Positions 1-11,136 of a stretch of DNA of 45,963 bases are shown here, one piece after another. This DNA comes from Hofstenia miamia. Lineage: Eukaryota > Xenacoelomorpha > Acoela. The notes under the pieces were generated by a model that was not told where the DNA came from, did no database searches, and saw only the letters and a program-made list of their open reading frames with translations. The stretch is from assembly GCA_004352715.1 (NCBI GenBank), contig SCFE01000042.1, positions 1,495,386-1,541,348 on the forward strand, written 5' to 3'. How positions within the stretch are numbered: position 1 is the stretch's first letter; each line of letters starts with the position of its first letter. A program made the translations under genes and the position numbers.

Positions 1-16
1 ATACCCCAACTTGTAG

Positions 17-565
17 TCAAAGACTATTAGATTATTATTTACTGTTGCAGTTTGCCATGGATGGGAGCCTCATTGTATGGATATAAAGGCAGCTTTTCTT
101 CAAAGCAGTGGAAAGTATTTGGATAGAGACGTCTTCTTAGAACCTCCTCACAATTACGCAAAAAAAGGAAAATTGTGGAAATTGAATAAACCGGGATATG
201 GCTTGACTGACGCATCAAGGTGTTGGTATCGTACACTGAAAGAAAGTTTGTTGTGCCTTAACATGGTAGTTTCGAAGTATGATCCAGCGTTATTTCTGTG
301 GGAAAATGACGATAAACAGGGTTTCATCTGTGCACACTTAGATGATTTATTTTGGTGTGGCGATTCTGTTTTTGGTGATGCAGTGATTGAACCATTAAAG
401 CAAATATTTCGAGTCAGCAGTGAAAAATCGAATAACTTTCCATTTCTGGGGCTTAATATTTCTACTAAAGGTGAAGGTATCACATCAGTGGGTCAAAATT
501 CTTATGTATCACGGTTGAATCAGATTACATCACTTGAGTCTGCTTATGCTTTAGTTATAATATAA
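17..565 (+). pseudogene. Copia-type (Ty1/copia) reverse transcriptase fragment
   Basis: The frame is open from just after a stop at 14-16 to 565; the first Met is at 77. The translation carries the Ty1/copia RT order: MDIKAAFLQ (first catalytic Asp block), then GYGLTDASRCWYR (family pattern YGLKQAPRxWY), then AHLDDLFWCGD where the family has YVDD, then FLGLNIS. The palm subdomain is therefore largely present, with the Tyr-Val of the YVDD box replaced by His-Leu but both Asp kept. Integrase, gag and RNase H are not seen on either side, and no LTR was found, so this is a truncated insertion continuing off the left edge or 5'-truncated. Its role in a full element is reverse transcription of the element RNA. 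Confidence in the family is high; activity is very unlikely. Confidence 0.88.
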
Positions 566-1490
566 ATATTAAATTTAACTCTACTGGACAAGTAGAAAAA
601 AGTCAAAATATAAAATGAAGTTGGAAATGTGTTTTGTGAGCTATTTTCGGGGTTTAGACTAAATCTCACTGCCAAGGAGAAATCTAAGGCCCAAATTATT
701 GATGAAAATGTTTAGGCTTTTTCTTAGAAAATTAAGCATTGAAATAATGAAGTAATTTTAACCTTAAAAAGCTATTGATAAAATTGACATTTTCGATATT
801 TACCTGTGCATGTGTCAATTCTCACATCTACACATCGCAGACTATACTTTTATATGAAGTGAATTTAAAATTTATGAAATATTTGCTTAAATCTAGAATA
901 TAGAATTATACTGCAACCAATTTTTTTAAAATATTTTAAATTTAATAGATAACATCTTTGTATAGTTTTGGTGATTGAATACACATTGCTTCAGCGATTT
1001 AGATTTGTTATTGTGATATTATAGTGAAGCTTAATTGTATTCTTTTGCAAATATATTTTAGTCTTACCAATACACGAACATGAATATTTATCACAATTAT
1101 AAGAACAAACAATAGTAGAAGACAATAAATTGAGCATATGACCTTTATTTAGAAACATCATATATTGGACAAATTTTTGAAGCTGATACTTCTTTGTTAT
1201 ACATTCCCATATTTTTCTGTATGTTTTCCTGACTTAGTTGCATAAATGGCAATTTCCAATAGAATTTTTAATTTTTTCTTGATTCTTTTTAATATTCACA
1301 AATTATTTATTGGGTGAAATTTTCTTAAGAAACTTAATTTTTTGGAGGACATTTATTTTTCAGATTTTAGAAATTTTATCCAAACTCTCTTAAATCATTA
1401 GCTAAGCACTAGTCGAATATTCTACATCTACACACCATGAAACAGTAGTGATTTTGCAACGATCATCACAATGTGAAGCAAATTACATAT

Positions 1491-1529
<39 letters not shown>

Positions 1530-2922
1530 TGTGGATTTTGATCCAAATTGGTAAATATACTCCTATATTTTATATGGGTGCGCATCTATAAATAAAATGA
1601 AAGCTACTGAAAAAACAGTGTATGAAGCTCACCATCAAATGAAAAATGTAGAGATTTAAAAGTTAACTAATAATATATTTAGTGAATGACGTGTGTGTCT
1701 ATTGTTTCATTTAGTATGATCTTAATGAAATGATTTATTATTTTATCAATTGGAATGTTCGTGAACAATGAGATAAAATCATGATTTACATGATTTAATC
1801 ATTTCTTGGACGAGTTAAATTCTTTTATAAGATCAGTTGTATTATTTATTACATACTTGATTGGTAAAATCGTTTTAATTAAATATCCAAAATTTACCAC
1901 TTCTCTTAAATCGATTAAAAACACTTCTGTTGCAGTTTTGTTTAGTGTAATTAAATTCAATCACAGGAGCTATGGAAGGCCTGTTGAAGTTGATTAACGT
2001 TCAGCAAAAAAGAAACATGTAGGAAAATTTGTAGGTAAATGTTTGAATTAGGTAAAGTGTGTAGGAAGCTAAGTTTTAATCTAGAGTGAAACAATGGGTC
2101 GTCATGTTCATGAATTCTAAACTACCGGTTTCCTAACTCTCGAGTTTATATCTCAATGTAGGTAGATGACCACTGTTCACTGACAAATATGTAACTAAAA
2201 AATTCTCTTGCCAGTCTTGAATTGATAACTATATCCTAAATTTTTTTAAAATAGCATCGGGTATTTTTCGGCCCACCTTAAAAATACATGTAACATTTGA
2301 ACATTAATGATTTAAATTGCCATCATATAATATTTTCATTAGCAAAATTCTGGATGTCTTAGAATGTAGTATTGTTTTTCGATTTGAACTTAATCTTTAA
2401 CTTTTGTTTGGCAGAAGTTTCAACTTTGATATGGAAATATGATTCTAAAATCTGAATTAAGATATAATACGATTCTATACCACTATCGAATCGGATCAAA
2501 ATAGGTAGAGCCCGTGTACAACAAGTGTTTTAAAAATCTTCTAGTAAATTGTTCATAAGCAATAATACCTTCTGCAAAAGTGCTAGGTGGCATTAACATT
2601 GCGATTAGGAATTGTATATGAAAACATTCGATAAATATGTATTAAAAGCAAAAAAACATTAAGAACTAAGGTGGACAAATGTATTTTCACTGTATATTTT
2701 TTCAATATTTTGACTGTTTCTTAAGCCTTCATCCAATTTTTGTTTACCCGACTTGATGAAAACGAAAATATCTTCTTTCATTGACAAATATATGTGCGCT
2801 TCAGGCAATTATTTATTCGAATTACTTTGGACAGGGCATATCAATACTAGTCTAAATAAGATAAAATTTTAGTCGCAGTATGAGCATGAGCACGTGTCGG
2901 TTCGGCACGACCATGGATTTCT

Positions 2923-2925
<3 letters not shown>
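566..2925. other. AT-rich non-coding stretch
   Basis: No convincing coding region. A 63-codon frame at 1806-1997 begins with TTG and has no recognisable domain. Apart from the (TA)n tract at 1497-1526 I see no structure here. Confidence 0.6.
1497..1526. repeat. (TA)n microsatellite
   Basis: About 15 uninterrupted AT units, preceded by the imperfect stretch acatatatacatg. Simple repeat. Confidence 0.95.
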
Positions 2926-2963
<38 letters not shown>

Positions 2964-2967
2964 TATA
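2926..2967. repeat. (TA)n microsatellite at mariner left end
   Basis: Roughly 20 TA units with one phase slip (ataatat). The mariner left terminal repeat begins inside or directly after this tract, in keeping with a TA target site. Confidence 0.9.
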
Positions 2968-3077
2968 GGCTATATCACAAAAACGAGCGGCAAAATTTCA
3001 ACACGTATATCTATATTTGAAGTCAACACATATATTTAATAACAAACTAACAGTTATTAACAGACATTAAGAATAAT

Positions 3078-3377
3078 TCACACATATTTTCCAACAATTT
3101 CAATGACTTTTTCCAAGTGAGTCTTCATTGCTTCGACCACCGTCATCATTCTATTTGTTGTGAAATATGGTAACTGCGCATTAAGGAATTGTTTAATATC
3201 CTCATGTGATTCAAAAGTCTCACAAATTGCTTCAAACCCCGGAAACAGATAACGATCACACAGATTTGTATCTGGTGCATAAGGGGGCTGTCTCAATAGA
3301 CGAATATTCCTCTCCTCAATGTGTTGAGTGGTTGCAATAGCAGTATGATGCCTCGCGTTGTCGTCTCGTAGATTCAT
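3078..3377 (-). pseudogene. Mariner transposase, C-terminal catalytic part
   Basis: The translation has DDNARHHTA (second catalytic Asp) and PPYAPDTNLCDRYLFPGFE (third Asp). I count 34 residues between the two Asp residues, the DD34D signature of mariner. The tail VEAMKTHLEKVIEIVGKYV matches the usual RWxKCIxxxGxYxE ending. The first Asp block lies upstream at about 3600-3660 (minus) as VTVDKMF, with frameshifts and stops in between, and GFHYFEVL follows it. The protein would cut and paste the element at TA sites; here it is broken in at least three places. Confidence 0.88.
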
Positions 3378-3379
3378 AT

Positions 3380-3910
3380 TTTATGGTAAAATTGGATCCG
3401 GTTGTCACTGCAAAGAATCTCCAAGATTGCCAAGAATGTTATTTCTGCATTAATGGATTGATTAAGTGATAATACTTCAAAATAATGAAAGCCTTCCTGT
3501 TAAATAGCTATAACAACAAGGTATTTTTCCAGCGTAAATCACCTTACTGTTTGTCTTTTTTCATCATCACCACCTGCACCAATCCAACTGTCAATTGTGT
3601 TCCTGGGTTACGATTTTCGAAGATAAGAAAACATTTTATCAACAGTAACTATATTCAGTTTTGCTTGCCTGGCTGAAAACGATTCCAGTAGATGTTTACA
3701 ACGCTCAATGCGAACGGTCTTGTTGAACTCTGACTATGTGTGAGGAGTCTATCGTGTATGACACCACTGTTTATTAAGATCTTCTTGTAAAATTCCCACT
3801 ACCATAGTATGGGATATTTGCAAGACGTTTGCGATATGCCTGAGTGTCATGCAATTATCCTCACTGAATTTTTCAACGGATGCGACATTTTCAGTTCTCA
3901 TTTGGATTTT
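3380..3910 (-). pseudogene. Mariner transposase, middle part, frameshifted
   Basis: Reading the minus strand in changing frames gives EDNCMTLRHIANVLQISHT (second helix-turn-helix), LLTHSQ, LNIVTVDKMF (first catalytic Asp) and GFHYFEVLSLNQSINAEI, in mariner order. Stops and frame changes separate them. The plus-strand frame at 3485-3676 is a shadow of this. Confidence 0.75.
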
Positions 3911-3918
3911 CTTCTCAC

Positions 3919-5194
3919 CAGGCTTTCAAATTTTGATGAAAATGAAGTTTGAAATTTGAATACCGTATTTACCCGTGTATAAACCGCACCTTTTTCCACG
4001 AAAAATTGCTCCCAAAGCGGGAGTGCGGCTTATCTTCGGAAACACTTGAAAAACATCTCGCGAAGATACCTAATTTGCACAGATATTGTAAACTAAAGTA
4101 CGGGATCTTGCTGTAATGTGCATTGAAGTAAAGTAATATCCTTGTTTAAAAGACAAACAATTAATTTATTAAAAGTAAAACAATATTAAAGTATTAGAAT
4201 GTATTATTAATTTAAAAATAAAATGTACTCTTAGTTATTATTGAAGACACGTCAGTACTTTACTTGTTACAGTTATTAAATTATTAAATACAGGAATCGG
4301 ACTTAAAATTACACTTTAAAGTTGTAAGAAATATCTGAATAATGTAAATAAATATATTTCATTGATTCAGTGCTTATGGATTTTTATTTTGCTCAAAAAA
4401 AATTTTTTCCTAAAAATCTTATCCCAAACTCGAGGTGCGGCTTATCTACGGATGCGGCTTATAGACGGGTAAATACGGTACCTTTCAAACTACTTTGATT
4501 TGAAAATTTGAATATTATTAAATTCAAAGTTTGATTTGAAATTTGAAAGTTTGAAAATTTGTTTTCAAGTTTCATATTTCTTAGAAATAATTCTTACTTA
4601 CAAAAAATGAATATATATTAGACTAAATGTGTAATTAAATATACATATACCAATGAGATAGGCTAAAAACAATCTATTGCAGATTTTACCTATATTTTTG
4701 TAGCAATATGGAGCATATATAGTAGAACCTAATTTTATCCTACACAATACATTGTTTGTATAGAAGGAAAATATGATTATTATAATTATTGCATAGAGAC
4801 ATAATGTGTAGTAAATGCCCCTGTGACTTCTCAGAATGTTGAAATTGCTTATTTAATTATTTCAGGTAAATCAAGAAAACTGAGCAACATACATGTGGTC
4901 ATGATAGTCACATTGAGAAAGTTTGCAAAGTGTGTTCTCAGTTAGCTTAATTATCCAGTATACTAAAGAAGGAGTCCCAAAGTTAAGTGAATGAATTTAA
5001 AAAAGCTACTTATTAATGCCAGTCAGAGGTTTTCATTTTCAATGTTAGCAATAATTGCAAATGTGTTATATATTAAAATTTGAATATCAAAGTTTGCTCT
5101 TTAGCATTCAAAGTTTGATTTGAAATTTGAATTTTAGAATTTTGCAAACTTTGATTTGAAAGTTTGAAAATTTTAATTTGATTTGAAAGCCCTG
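3919..5194. mobile_element. Non-autonomous hAT element inside the mariner
   Basis: Ends are caggctttcaaattt (left) and the reverse complement cagggctttcaaatc (right), of hAT CAGGG type. An 8-bp target duplication flanks it: cttctcac at 3911-3918 and cttttcac at 5195-5202 (7 of 8 match). Subterminal DNA is full of caaagtttgatttgaaa-like motifs in both orientations (3940-3960, 4490-4570, 5075-5185), as expected for transposase binding arrays of hAT MITEs. No transposase. Removing the inner MITE leaves about 760 bp. Confidence 0.9.
3963..4478. mobile_element. TA-flanked MITE nested in the hAT element
   Basis: Terminal inverted repeats of about 28 bp: left ccgtatttacccgtgtataa, right reverse complement ccgtatttacccgtctataa, continuing into ccgcac. 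TA dinucleotides at 3961-3962 and 4479-4480 are the target duplication. The module gtgcggcttatc recurs at 4025-4036 and near 4435, and as atgcggcttata near 4453. No coding region. The superfamily (Tc1/mariner-like TA user or other) cannot be settled from ends alone. Confidence 0.88.
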
Positions 5195-5198
5195 CTTT

Positions 5199-5390
5199 TC
5201 ACCACTTCCTTGGCTTACGATCAGAGCTTATTCGACTGCCATGCCGAAATTCTTGGCAAATCGTGCAAATCCGGACAGCACTGAAAAAATTATAAGGCCA
5301 AGCTTGTTTAATTTTGCAATGGATTTTTGTGGCGTTCATATTACATCGACGAAGATTTTCAATTAAAAAATACAGTTTTTTTTCGTACAC
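5199..5390 (-). pseudogene. Mariner transposase, N-terminal HTH part
   Basis: The translation YEKKLYFLIENLRRCNMNAT..KIKQAW..EFRHGSRISSD follows the mariner N-terminal pattern (RxxIxFLxxxGxNAxEIHxxL ... CxEFRxGRxxIxDDxRxGRP). An ATG sits a few bases upstream in another frame, suggesting a small indel near the start. It is separated from the rest of the transposase by the hAT element at 3919-5194, whose duplicated target lies inside this reading frame. Confidence 0.8.
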
Positions 5391-5580
5391 TCCATTTGAT
5401 TAGAGAGAATATATATAAATGATGATGCAATCAATAAATACGTATTTAATTTTTCTGCCACTCGTTTTTTGTGCAGGGTTAGTAATCGTTAGCTTGTTAT
5501 TACATATATGTGTTGACTTAAAATATAGATATACGAGTTGAAATTTTGCCGCTAGTCTTTTGTGATACAACCTATATATA

Positions 5581-7179
5581 GTGGAAATCTATTGCACGGC
5601 ACGTTATGACATGGTCGCACTATAGAAAGCATTGTACTATCAATTCGTACTACGGAGTAGTCATAAACTCCACATAGTTCGCGGATAAATCCCCATCAAA
5701 ACCGGTTGGGTAGGGTCGCAATTTGCAGCTCCGGCTTAACTGTTTTTATCATATTACTTAGGTAAATCCAAGGAATGGACTATGAAATAACTTAACTGCA
5801 AAATATGCATTTAAACTGAAATGGAATGGGATACTTCAATGATTTTGACTTCAATTAAACTTCATAGTGGAGGTTTATTTGCTAAATGATGACTAAATTA
5901 AAAATTTTAGCCATCTCATGTTAAATATGTTGTGTCAAAAACCTCTAAGCGATTATTTCGATTAATTATTTTGCAAATATGTTTAAATAGAGTTTTTACG
6001 TTAGGAATAAGTAGTTTACGTGATTACACCATATTTATTTCTATTTGGTTGAGTAATAAGTGTACTGTAAGGCATAGGTAACCGTGCAAAAAGGTGATGT
6101 TCAAATAAAGGCTTAATGGTTTAATCTGACATTAGAAATATTTATTAAAGCCAAAGACCTCTCGTATTATAGCCAATTATTTCCTGAATTATAGAATTCC
6201 AAATCCATGAAATACTGGAATAATTCTTACCTTTAAAAAATAAATTGTAGACTTCGAAGAAATCAATTCAACAAACTGTGATGTTGCTTCCATAATACTC
6301 GAGGAGTTCTTATTCCGTTGTTGTGCATACATGTATTTTGTAGTGGTCATTACATTGAATGAGAATATACATCACTCATTTTCACAATGAGTAATGCTCT
6401 GTTGCCTTAACTTACATATAGGTTTATTCACAATTTTCTTATTAATGCCATTTTGATGGTAGTTGAATCTTATGTATTTACTAATAATATTATCAGACAT
6501 TGTATGTGTCATTACTCTATTTGATTGGCTTTGTTACAATACTGAAATTTTTAATTTCAATCTATTTGATTTATGAATGGCAATTTGTAATTCAACTAAA
6601 TTTTGCTCATGCTAACTAACTCCAAGCACAGGCTATTTATTTTTCAAATTATTAGGCTGATTCAAAATTTTATCAAATAAAATGTCTTCAATTTAATTGT
6701 AATGTGGTAAAGTATACTTAGCAAAATATTGGTATTGAACAGTATAATTACAAATATTTTGGTTGAATTGGGCTTTTTAACAATTCAATTACTACATGGC
6801 ATCAAGCGTTTGATAGCATGCAAGAAATAGTTTGACAGCTTGCAGAATGCTTAAATGTGAAAATTTTAAGAAAATTAATAAAAAATTTGAAAACAAATAA
6901 GTGTCAATTATAATTTTCTAAAAAAATATTAGGAAAATATTTGGATGCAAAACAATAAACGATATTGTTTCACATCGCTATTCTTAAAAAATAAAATGCC
7001 GACGCCTTTAATGTTAATATTAATTCCTATAATAAATGCAAAATATCAATGGCAAAGTCTGATCTATCAACATCTATTCAAAGGTCTTAATTGCATAACA
7101 CTATACATAAAACTTACGTCGATTCCAGAACAAATTCTCAAATATAAAGAGAATCGAACATTTGAAGATATTGGAAAGT
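5581..7179. other. AT-rich non-coding stretch
   Basis: No supported gene. The first 150 bases after the mariner are somewhat richer in G+C but carry no open frame of note. A short frame at 6945-7199 plus overlaps the end of the peptide precursor gene on the other strand and looks spurious. Confidence 0.55.
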
Positions 7180-7653
7180 CTACATTTGTTTGTTATTAGA
7201 GATATGAAAAATGTGGGTGCGTTTTTGAAAAGATTTCTGTGCGTTTTCCGGGCTTTCAAAAGAATCAAAACTAATTCGTGGAAATAAATAGTGTTTTTGA
7301 AATCTTTTGTCGGGAATATGAAAGAAGTAGCTTCTTTTATCTGATGATTCGACGGCCGCTATTCTTTTATCTGGTATGTGAAAAAAGTAGCTACGTTTAT
7401 CAGGGCTACTGTTGATTTCTGTTTGGACTGGAACCATTTGATCACTATCTTTATTAAGATCTAGAGATGAATGTAAGATATCAGGGCCATCTTTTAATGT
7501 TTGTCCATTAAATCTCTGTGAAGCAATTCTTTCCTGAAGAAGATCCACAATTTTTTTAAGATTAGAGATTCGCACGGAGCTGACTTGACGTAAGAACAAA
7601 ATTTTCTGAAGAATCAAAATGCACAAAAGAGCAGAAAATTTCCTTAATGCCAT
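7180..7653 (-). CDS. Candidate neuropeptide/peptide-hormone precursor (repeated SYFFHIPD)
   Basis: 157 codons; the first ATG at 7653-7651 is chosen because the frame upstream has only a TTG and because a signal peptide starts here (MALRKFSALLCILIL, hydrophobic to about residue 22, likely cut near residue 26). Dibasic KR sites lie at residues 86-87, 96-97, 106-107, 116-117 and 144-145. They would release SYFFHIPD (88-95), the spacer IAAVESSD (98-105), SYFFHIPD again (108-115), a 26-residue segment containing HYLFPRIS, and a C-terminal THIFHISNNKQM. No Gly precedes the KR sites, so the products would not be amidated. The two peptide copies are identical in protein but differ at 5 of 24 bases, all synonymous, which points to selection on the peptide. 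I do not recognise the family. A prepropeptide processed by prohormone convertase in the secretory pathway is the best reading. Confidence 0.8.
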   Translation of the reverse strand: MALRKFSALLCILILQKILFLRQVSSVRISNLKKIVDLLQERIASQRFNGQTLKDGPDILHSSLDLNKDSDQMVPVQTEINSSPDKRSYFFHIPDKRIAAVESSDKRSYFFHIPDKRFQKHYLFPRISFDSFESPENAQKSFQKRTHIFHISNNKQM

Positions 7654-7770
7654 TTCGAAATTTAACTTCAACTGAATAATTGAAAATATAAACAAATATT
7701 TTACAACAGTTTATCATTGGTTGAGGAAATTTAGCGCAGGCGGTATATTCTCTTACTAAATTAAGGTTAT

Positions 7771-7779
7771 TTTTATATA
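7771..7779 (-). promoter_or_regulatory. Possible TATA box of the peptide precursor gene
   Basis: On the minus strand the sequence reads TATATAAAA, about 120 bases upstream of the chosen ATG. Such motifs are common by chance in DNA this AT-rich, so this is weak support. Confidence 0.25.
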
Positions 7780-7784
7780 TATTG

Positions 7785-10560
7785 GTGTCGGTTAGTCTTT
7801 AAACAAGCATTGGTTTATCAAAATCAACAAAGACTTTTAATGTATTAGTCATGCATTAGTTAGTCATAAATATAAATATTTTGAAGAATTTGAAAATTAT
7901 GCTTAATTCCTGAATTTTTTAAAGTAATTTTAACGAATTTCAATATTAAAATAATTTATTATTTATATTATGGACTGGATAATCCGTGCAGACCAGGACA
8001 GAATAAAATTTAAATCCAGTGAAATCCGGATAAAATCTATATTAGAAGTTTCAGACTAAAACCCTGAATATGTCAACATTATATTCTTCAATGATTTTAG
8101 CAGTATTGTAATTTCATGAAAGTGTATTGAAATCATCATGCATTGGGGTCGATTTTGAAACGGACGCCGTTATATTAAACAACAACCTGCAAATCTTTTC
8201 GAGAAAAGATGAAATATTTTAGAACAATTTCACAAGTTGTTGATTGACTGTTTACAAAGACACCTTTCTATCTCAGCTTGCTGCCGATGTGCTTACTACT
8301 CCTGCAATTAGTGTAGCTATTAGAAATTTTTTCTCGTCATGCATTTTTACCACCAATAAATTTAACTTTTGCTCAAGCGATGGAAATGTAAATACTTTTT
8401 GTTGCATCAGATATTGCAAAATTGTTCTTAAACAATTTTCCGCGTTTGACATTTTTATTTACTTTCAATAAACATTTATTTTTCTTGATAAACAGGTACT
8501 CATAGCAAAATTTTCCTACAGGTTAATGATTGGGTGGGGAAATATTGCAACACAATATTATTTTAACCTAACAGAATCTCACTATATTTTGTTATTTCAT
8601 TTATTGCTGTTTATAGGCTAGTTAATGTGATAATCTTTTTGATTAAGACTTTGAAGATTGCTTGCGGATGTGAGTAAAAAGCTGCTTGTTACTTATCCAC
8701 ACCACATACCTGCAGAAGTCATATATCAAAAATATGAGACGCTGCGACTCTTGAAATATGAAAGTTAATCCGGACAGGATAAAATAAATAGGAATCCGGA
8801 CAGGACAGGATAAATTTCTGCTCCAAACTCAGCCTAAATTTATCTAAGATCTCAAAAGCCGTGACATTAAAGGTGTAAAGATTTAAATCAATCGCTTATC
8901 AATCATTTCTAGCTAACAATTAGTTTTACATAAACTATTTTAAAATGCTTCCTGAGCTTAAGGATTGGTGGATTTTTGATCGACTCAACTTATGAAAAAC
9001 TGAATTTGATTCTAATAATAAAAGCAATCATTTCGAAACCAAGAACGTGTTCTTCATTGAACATAAAAAAATCCACAAACCATCTAGTTATTAAAACGCA
9101 AAGTAAAAAGAGTTTTAAATAACCGTTGCTATTCAAAAATTACCAAAAAATAAAGATTAGTCAAAAACTTCTCTTTAGTAGCATCTTCAATCAAAATTGA
9201 AAATAATTTTTCCATTTAAATCAATTCTAGCTACTAATTACAAAATAACCTATGAAATTATATTTCAATAACATTTTCAAATGATTCGGCAGTTAATTAT
9301 GATAAGTTTCCAATTTCTCAAGTTAATTAAGATACAAAGTTAACATTTAAACTGCAAGAAATATTAATTAGAAAGTGCTTTAAACAGATGTATCAATATA
9401 TCCAGATGTCGTTTATTAGTTTAATTCTTCGGAATATACTTAATTAGTATACTTAAAAATAATTTTTATGAAACTACAAATTTTAAACAATTTTTTAACT
9501 GCAGAGGGTGAAAAATTTACAGTTAAATACATTTTTGCGAGAGTAACAGGCTCTTTCTATACTCACTTTAGAAGCAATAAAGACAATAATTATTGTAGTC
9601 TCTGAAAGCAGCTTGAAAAATGACTTGTTAGTTTTAAAAAATTCCACAAACGCCGTTTTCCCAACAACTGGCGACAAATTGCAAGACACTCTAGTCAATT
9701 ACATTGATACAGTGGATTTCAACTAAAAGTGGATTTTCAATTAGTCCAAGACCTACTATATGTAGGTTTTGATTATCGAACCCAATTTCACACAGTATAA
9801 GAATTCATGCATTTATTTTCTTCAAAGAATTTTCGCGGCTTTTTAAAACAAGGATTAGGCCAGTATTGAGATGAAAATGAGCCAAAATTTACTGTACTTA
9901 GGTCAAGAACTCCTTTAATAAACAGAACTGGAAACAAAGTATGTTACAAATACCATTAATATCATTGAAGGCCCAACTGTGCTAATCTTTTATTTTAGAA
10001 CTCCTTGACTTAGGTTTAGTGCGTAATAGTCCATTTTTAAAATTTGATCACATATTTTATAATTCTTTGGGTAAAACCCAGATCAAGACGAAGATGTTCT
10101 ACTGCAAATTCTAATTAACTATAATTACTACGCCACATTGCTTTTGCAAGGGCTGAAATTCTCATTCCCGGCAAACTCCTTGATGTACTGAGAGGATAAT
10201 AAATTTAAATATTCCACTAGTTCACTTAAACATCAATAAGAAAACTACATAGGAAAAATGCTATTGATAACAAAAAAATTAAATTAGTTATTTGATATAA
10301 AATACATTGCAATAACTTATTGCTAAGGGTAGTATTAGCTATGAGTATAAGCATAACACATTCAGAGTAAAATATTAGTTTTAGAAGCGCCTATTTTTTG
10401 ACAAACATCTTTTAAAAAATCTTTTTATAAGTGGATCAAATTGTGCTATGTATCAAAATACCTAAATATTCTAAGAAATGTCTAGAAACGAAAACATATG
10501 ACCGCATAGCCATGTTTCAAAAAATCATTGACTTTGTAGTGTTATCTTAAGAATAAAGCG
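7785..10560. other. AT-rich non-coding stretch with a short repeated motif
   Basis: No supported gene. The motif atccgga(cagg)ataaaat occurs near 8025-8040 and again twice in tandem at 8770-8812 (atccggacaggataaaat, then atccggacaggacaggata), in direct orientation, and may mark an old element between. Frames at 8244-8471 plus, 8273-8452 minus (59 codons from ATG) and 9495-9698 minus show no domain. Confidence 0.5.
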
Positions 10561-10564
10561 ACTA

Positions 10565-10785
10565 GAGTGGTGGTATACCCGGATCTAAATGGACCTTCAC
10601 CTCTAAGAATGCAGGCGGCGTGAAGCCGATGAAACAACTTCGGCCTTGAGTTGAACGCTTGCATTTCTCCGCCAAACAAAGTTACTAGCTCTAAGATCAC
10701 CAGAGAGGGCGGAACAGGAGAATGGGACTCAGCCCCTATCCAGGGCGCCCCCTAACCAGGCCGTGCAGCTGAAATTATTCACTAA
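10565..10785. repeat. GC-rich block, probably an unidentified dispersed repeat
   Basis: About 220 bases at well over 50% G+C in a background near 30% (for example ggcgccccctaaccaggcc and gcaggcggcgtgaagccgat). No complete frame or RNA gene structure was recognised on either strand; the minus strand has one open run of roughly 70 codons without similarity that I can name. It probably derives from a transposon of different composition. Confidence 0.4.
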
Positions 10786-11136
10786 AACTTGAGGGCCTAA
10801 AATGTGAAAGTGCAAATTTCGCTGTTTGTATTTATTGTAAAGCAAGATACACATTGTTTTGATATATGACTTTGGTTTATTTGTTATAATTTCTCTATTT
10901 AGTTCTAATTAACAATTATTATAAATACAGTAAACAACTAAAACTATATTATAAACAAATTTAATACACATTTAAGAGAATTTTGCCAGATTTACAATTG
11001 ATGATTTAGGAACTGTAGATGATTGAGATTTAGCATATTGCTCGAAGAAAATATTCGTGATTGTTCCTTTGATACTTTTCTTTATTGATATATCTTCACG
11101 CATTATTATGTGCAGTTGATTGAGAAGAGAAATATA

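Larger units (their letters stand above)
2966..5574 (-). mobile_element. Mariner element (DD34D), inactivated, with nested insertions
   Basis: Terminal inverted repeats of about 100 bp: the left end (from 2966, reading taggctatatcacaaaa) matches the reverse complement of the right end (to 5574, taggttgtatcacaaaa) on through the shared cggcaaaatttcaac core at roughly 85% identity. TA flanks both ends. A degenerate mariner transposase lies on the minus strand between them. Total length is 2.6 kb, against about 1.3 kb usual for mariners; the excess is explained by the 1276-bp hAT element at 3919-5194. Outside the repeats, gatttctaca (left) and gtggaaatct (right) look weakly inverted as well, so the target may have been palindromic. 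Confidence 0.9.

Noticed and set aside
154-483. Minus-strand 109-codon frame over the Copia RT
   Set aside because: Antisense shadow of the RT; no domain of its own.
2888-5618. Inverted similarity beyond the mariner terminal repeats
   Set aside because: Only about 14 bases match well; too weak to call a larger outer element.
6945-7199. Plus-strand 84-codon frame overlapping the peptide precursor
   Set aside because: No domain, low-complexity composition, and it overlaps the 3' end of a much better supported gene.
8244-8471. Plus 75-codon frame and a minus 59-codon frame (8273-8452) over the same bases
   Set aside because: Neither shows a domain; the minus one starts MSNAENCLRTILQYL and is slightly more protein-like but not enough to call.
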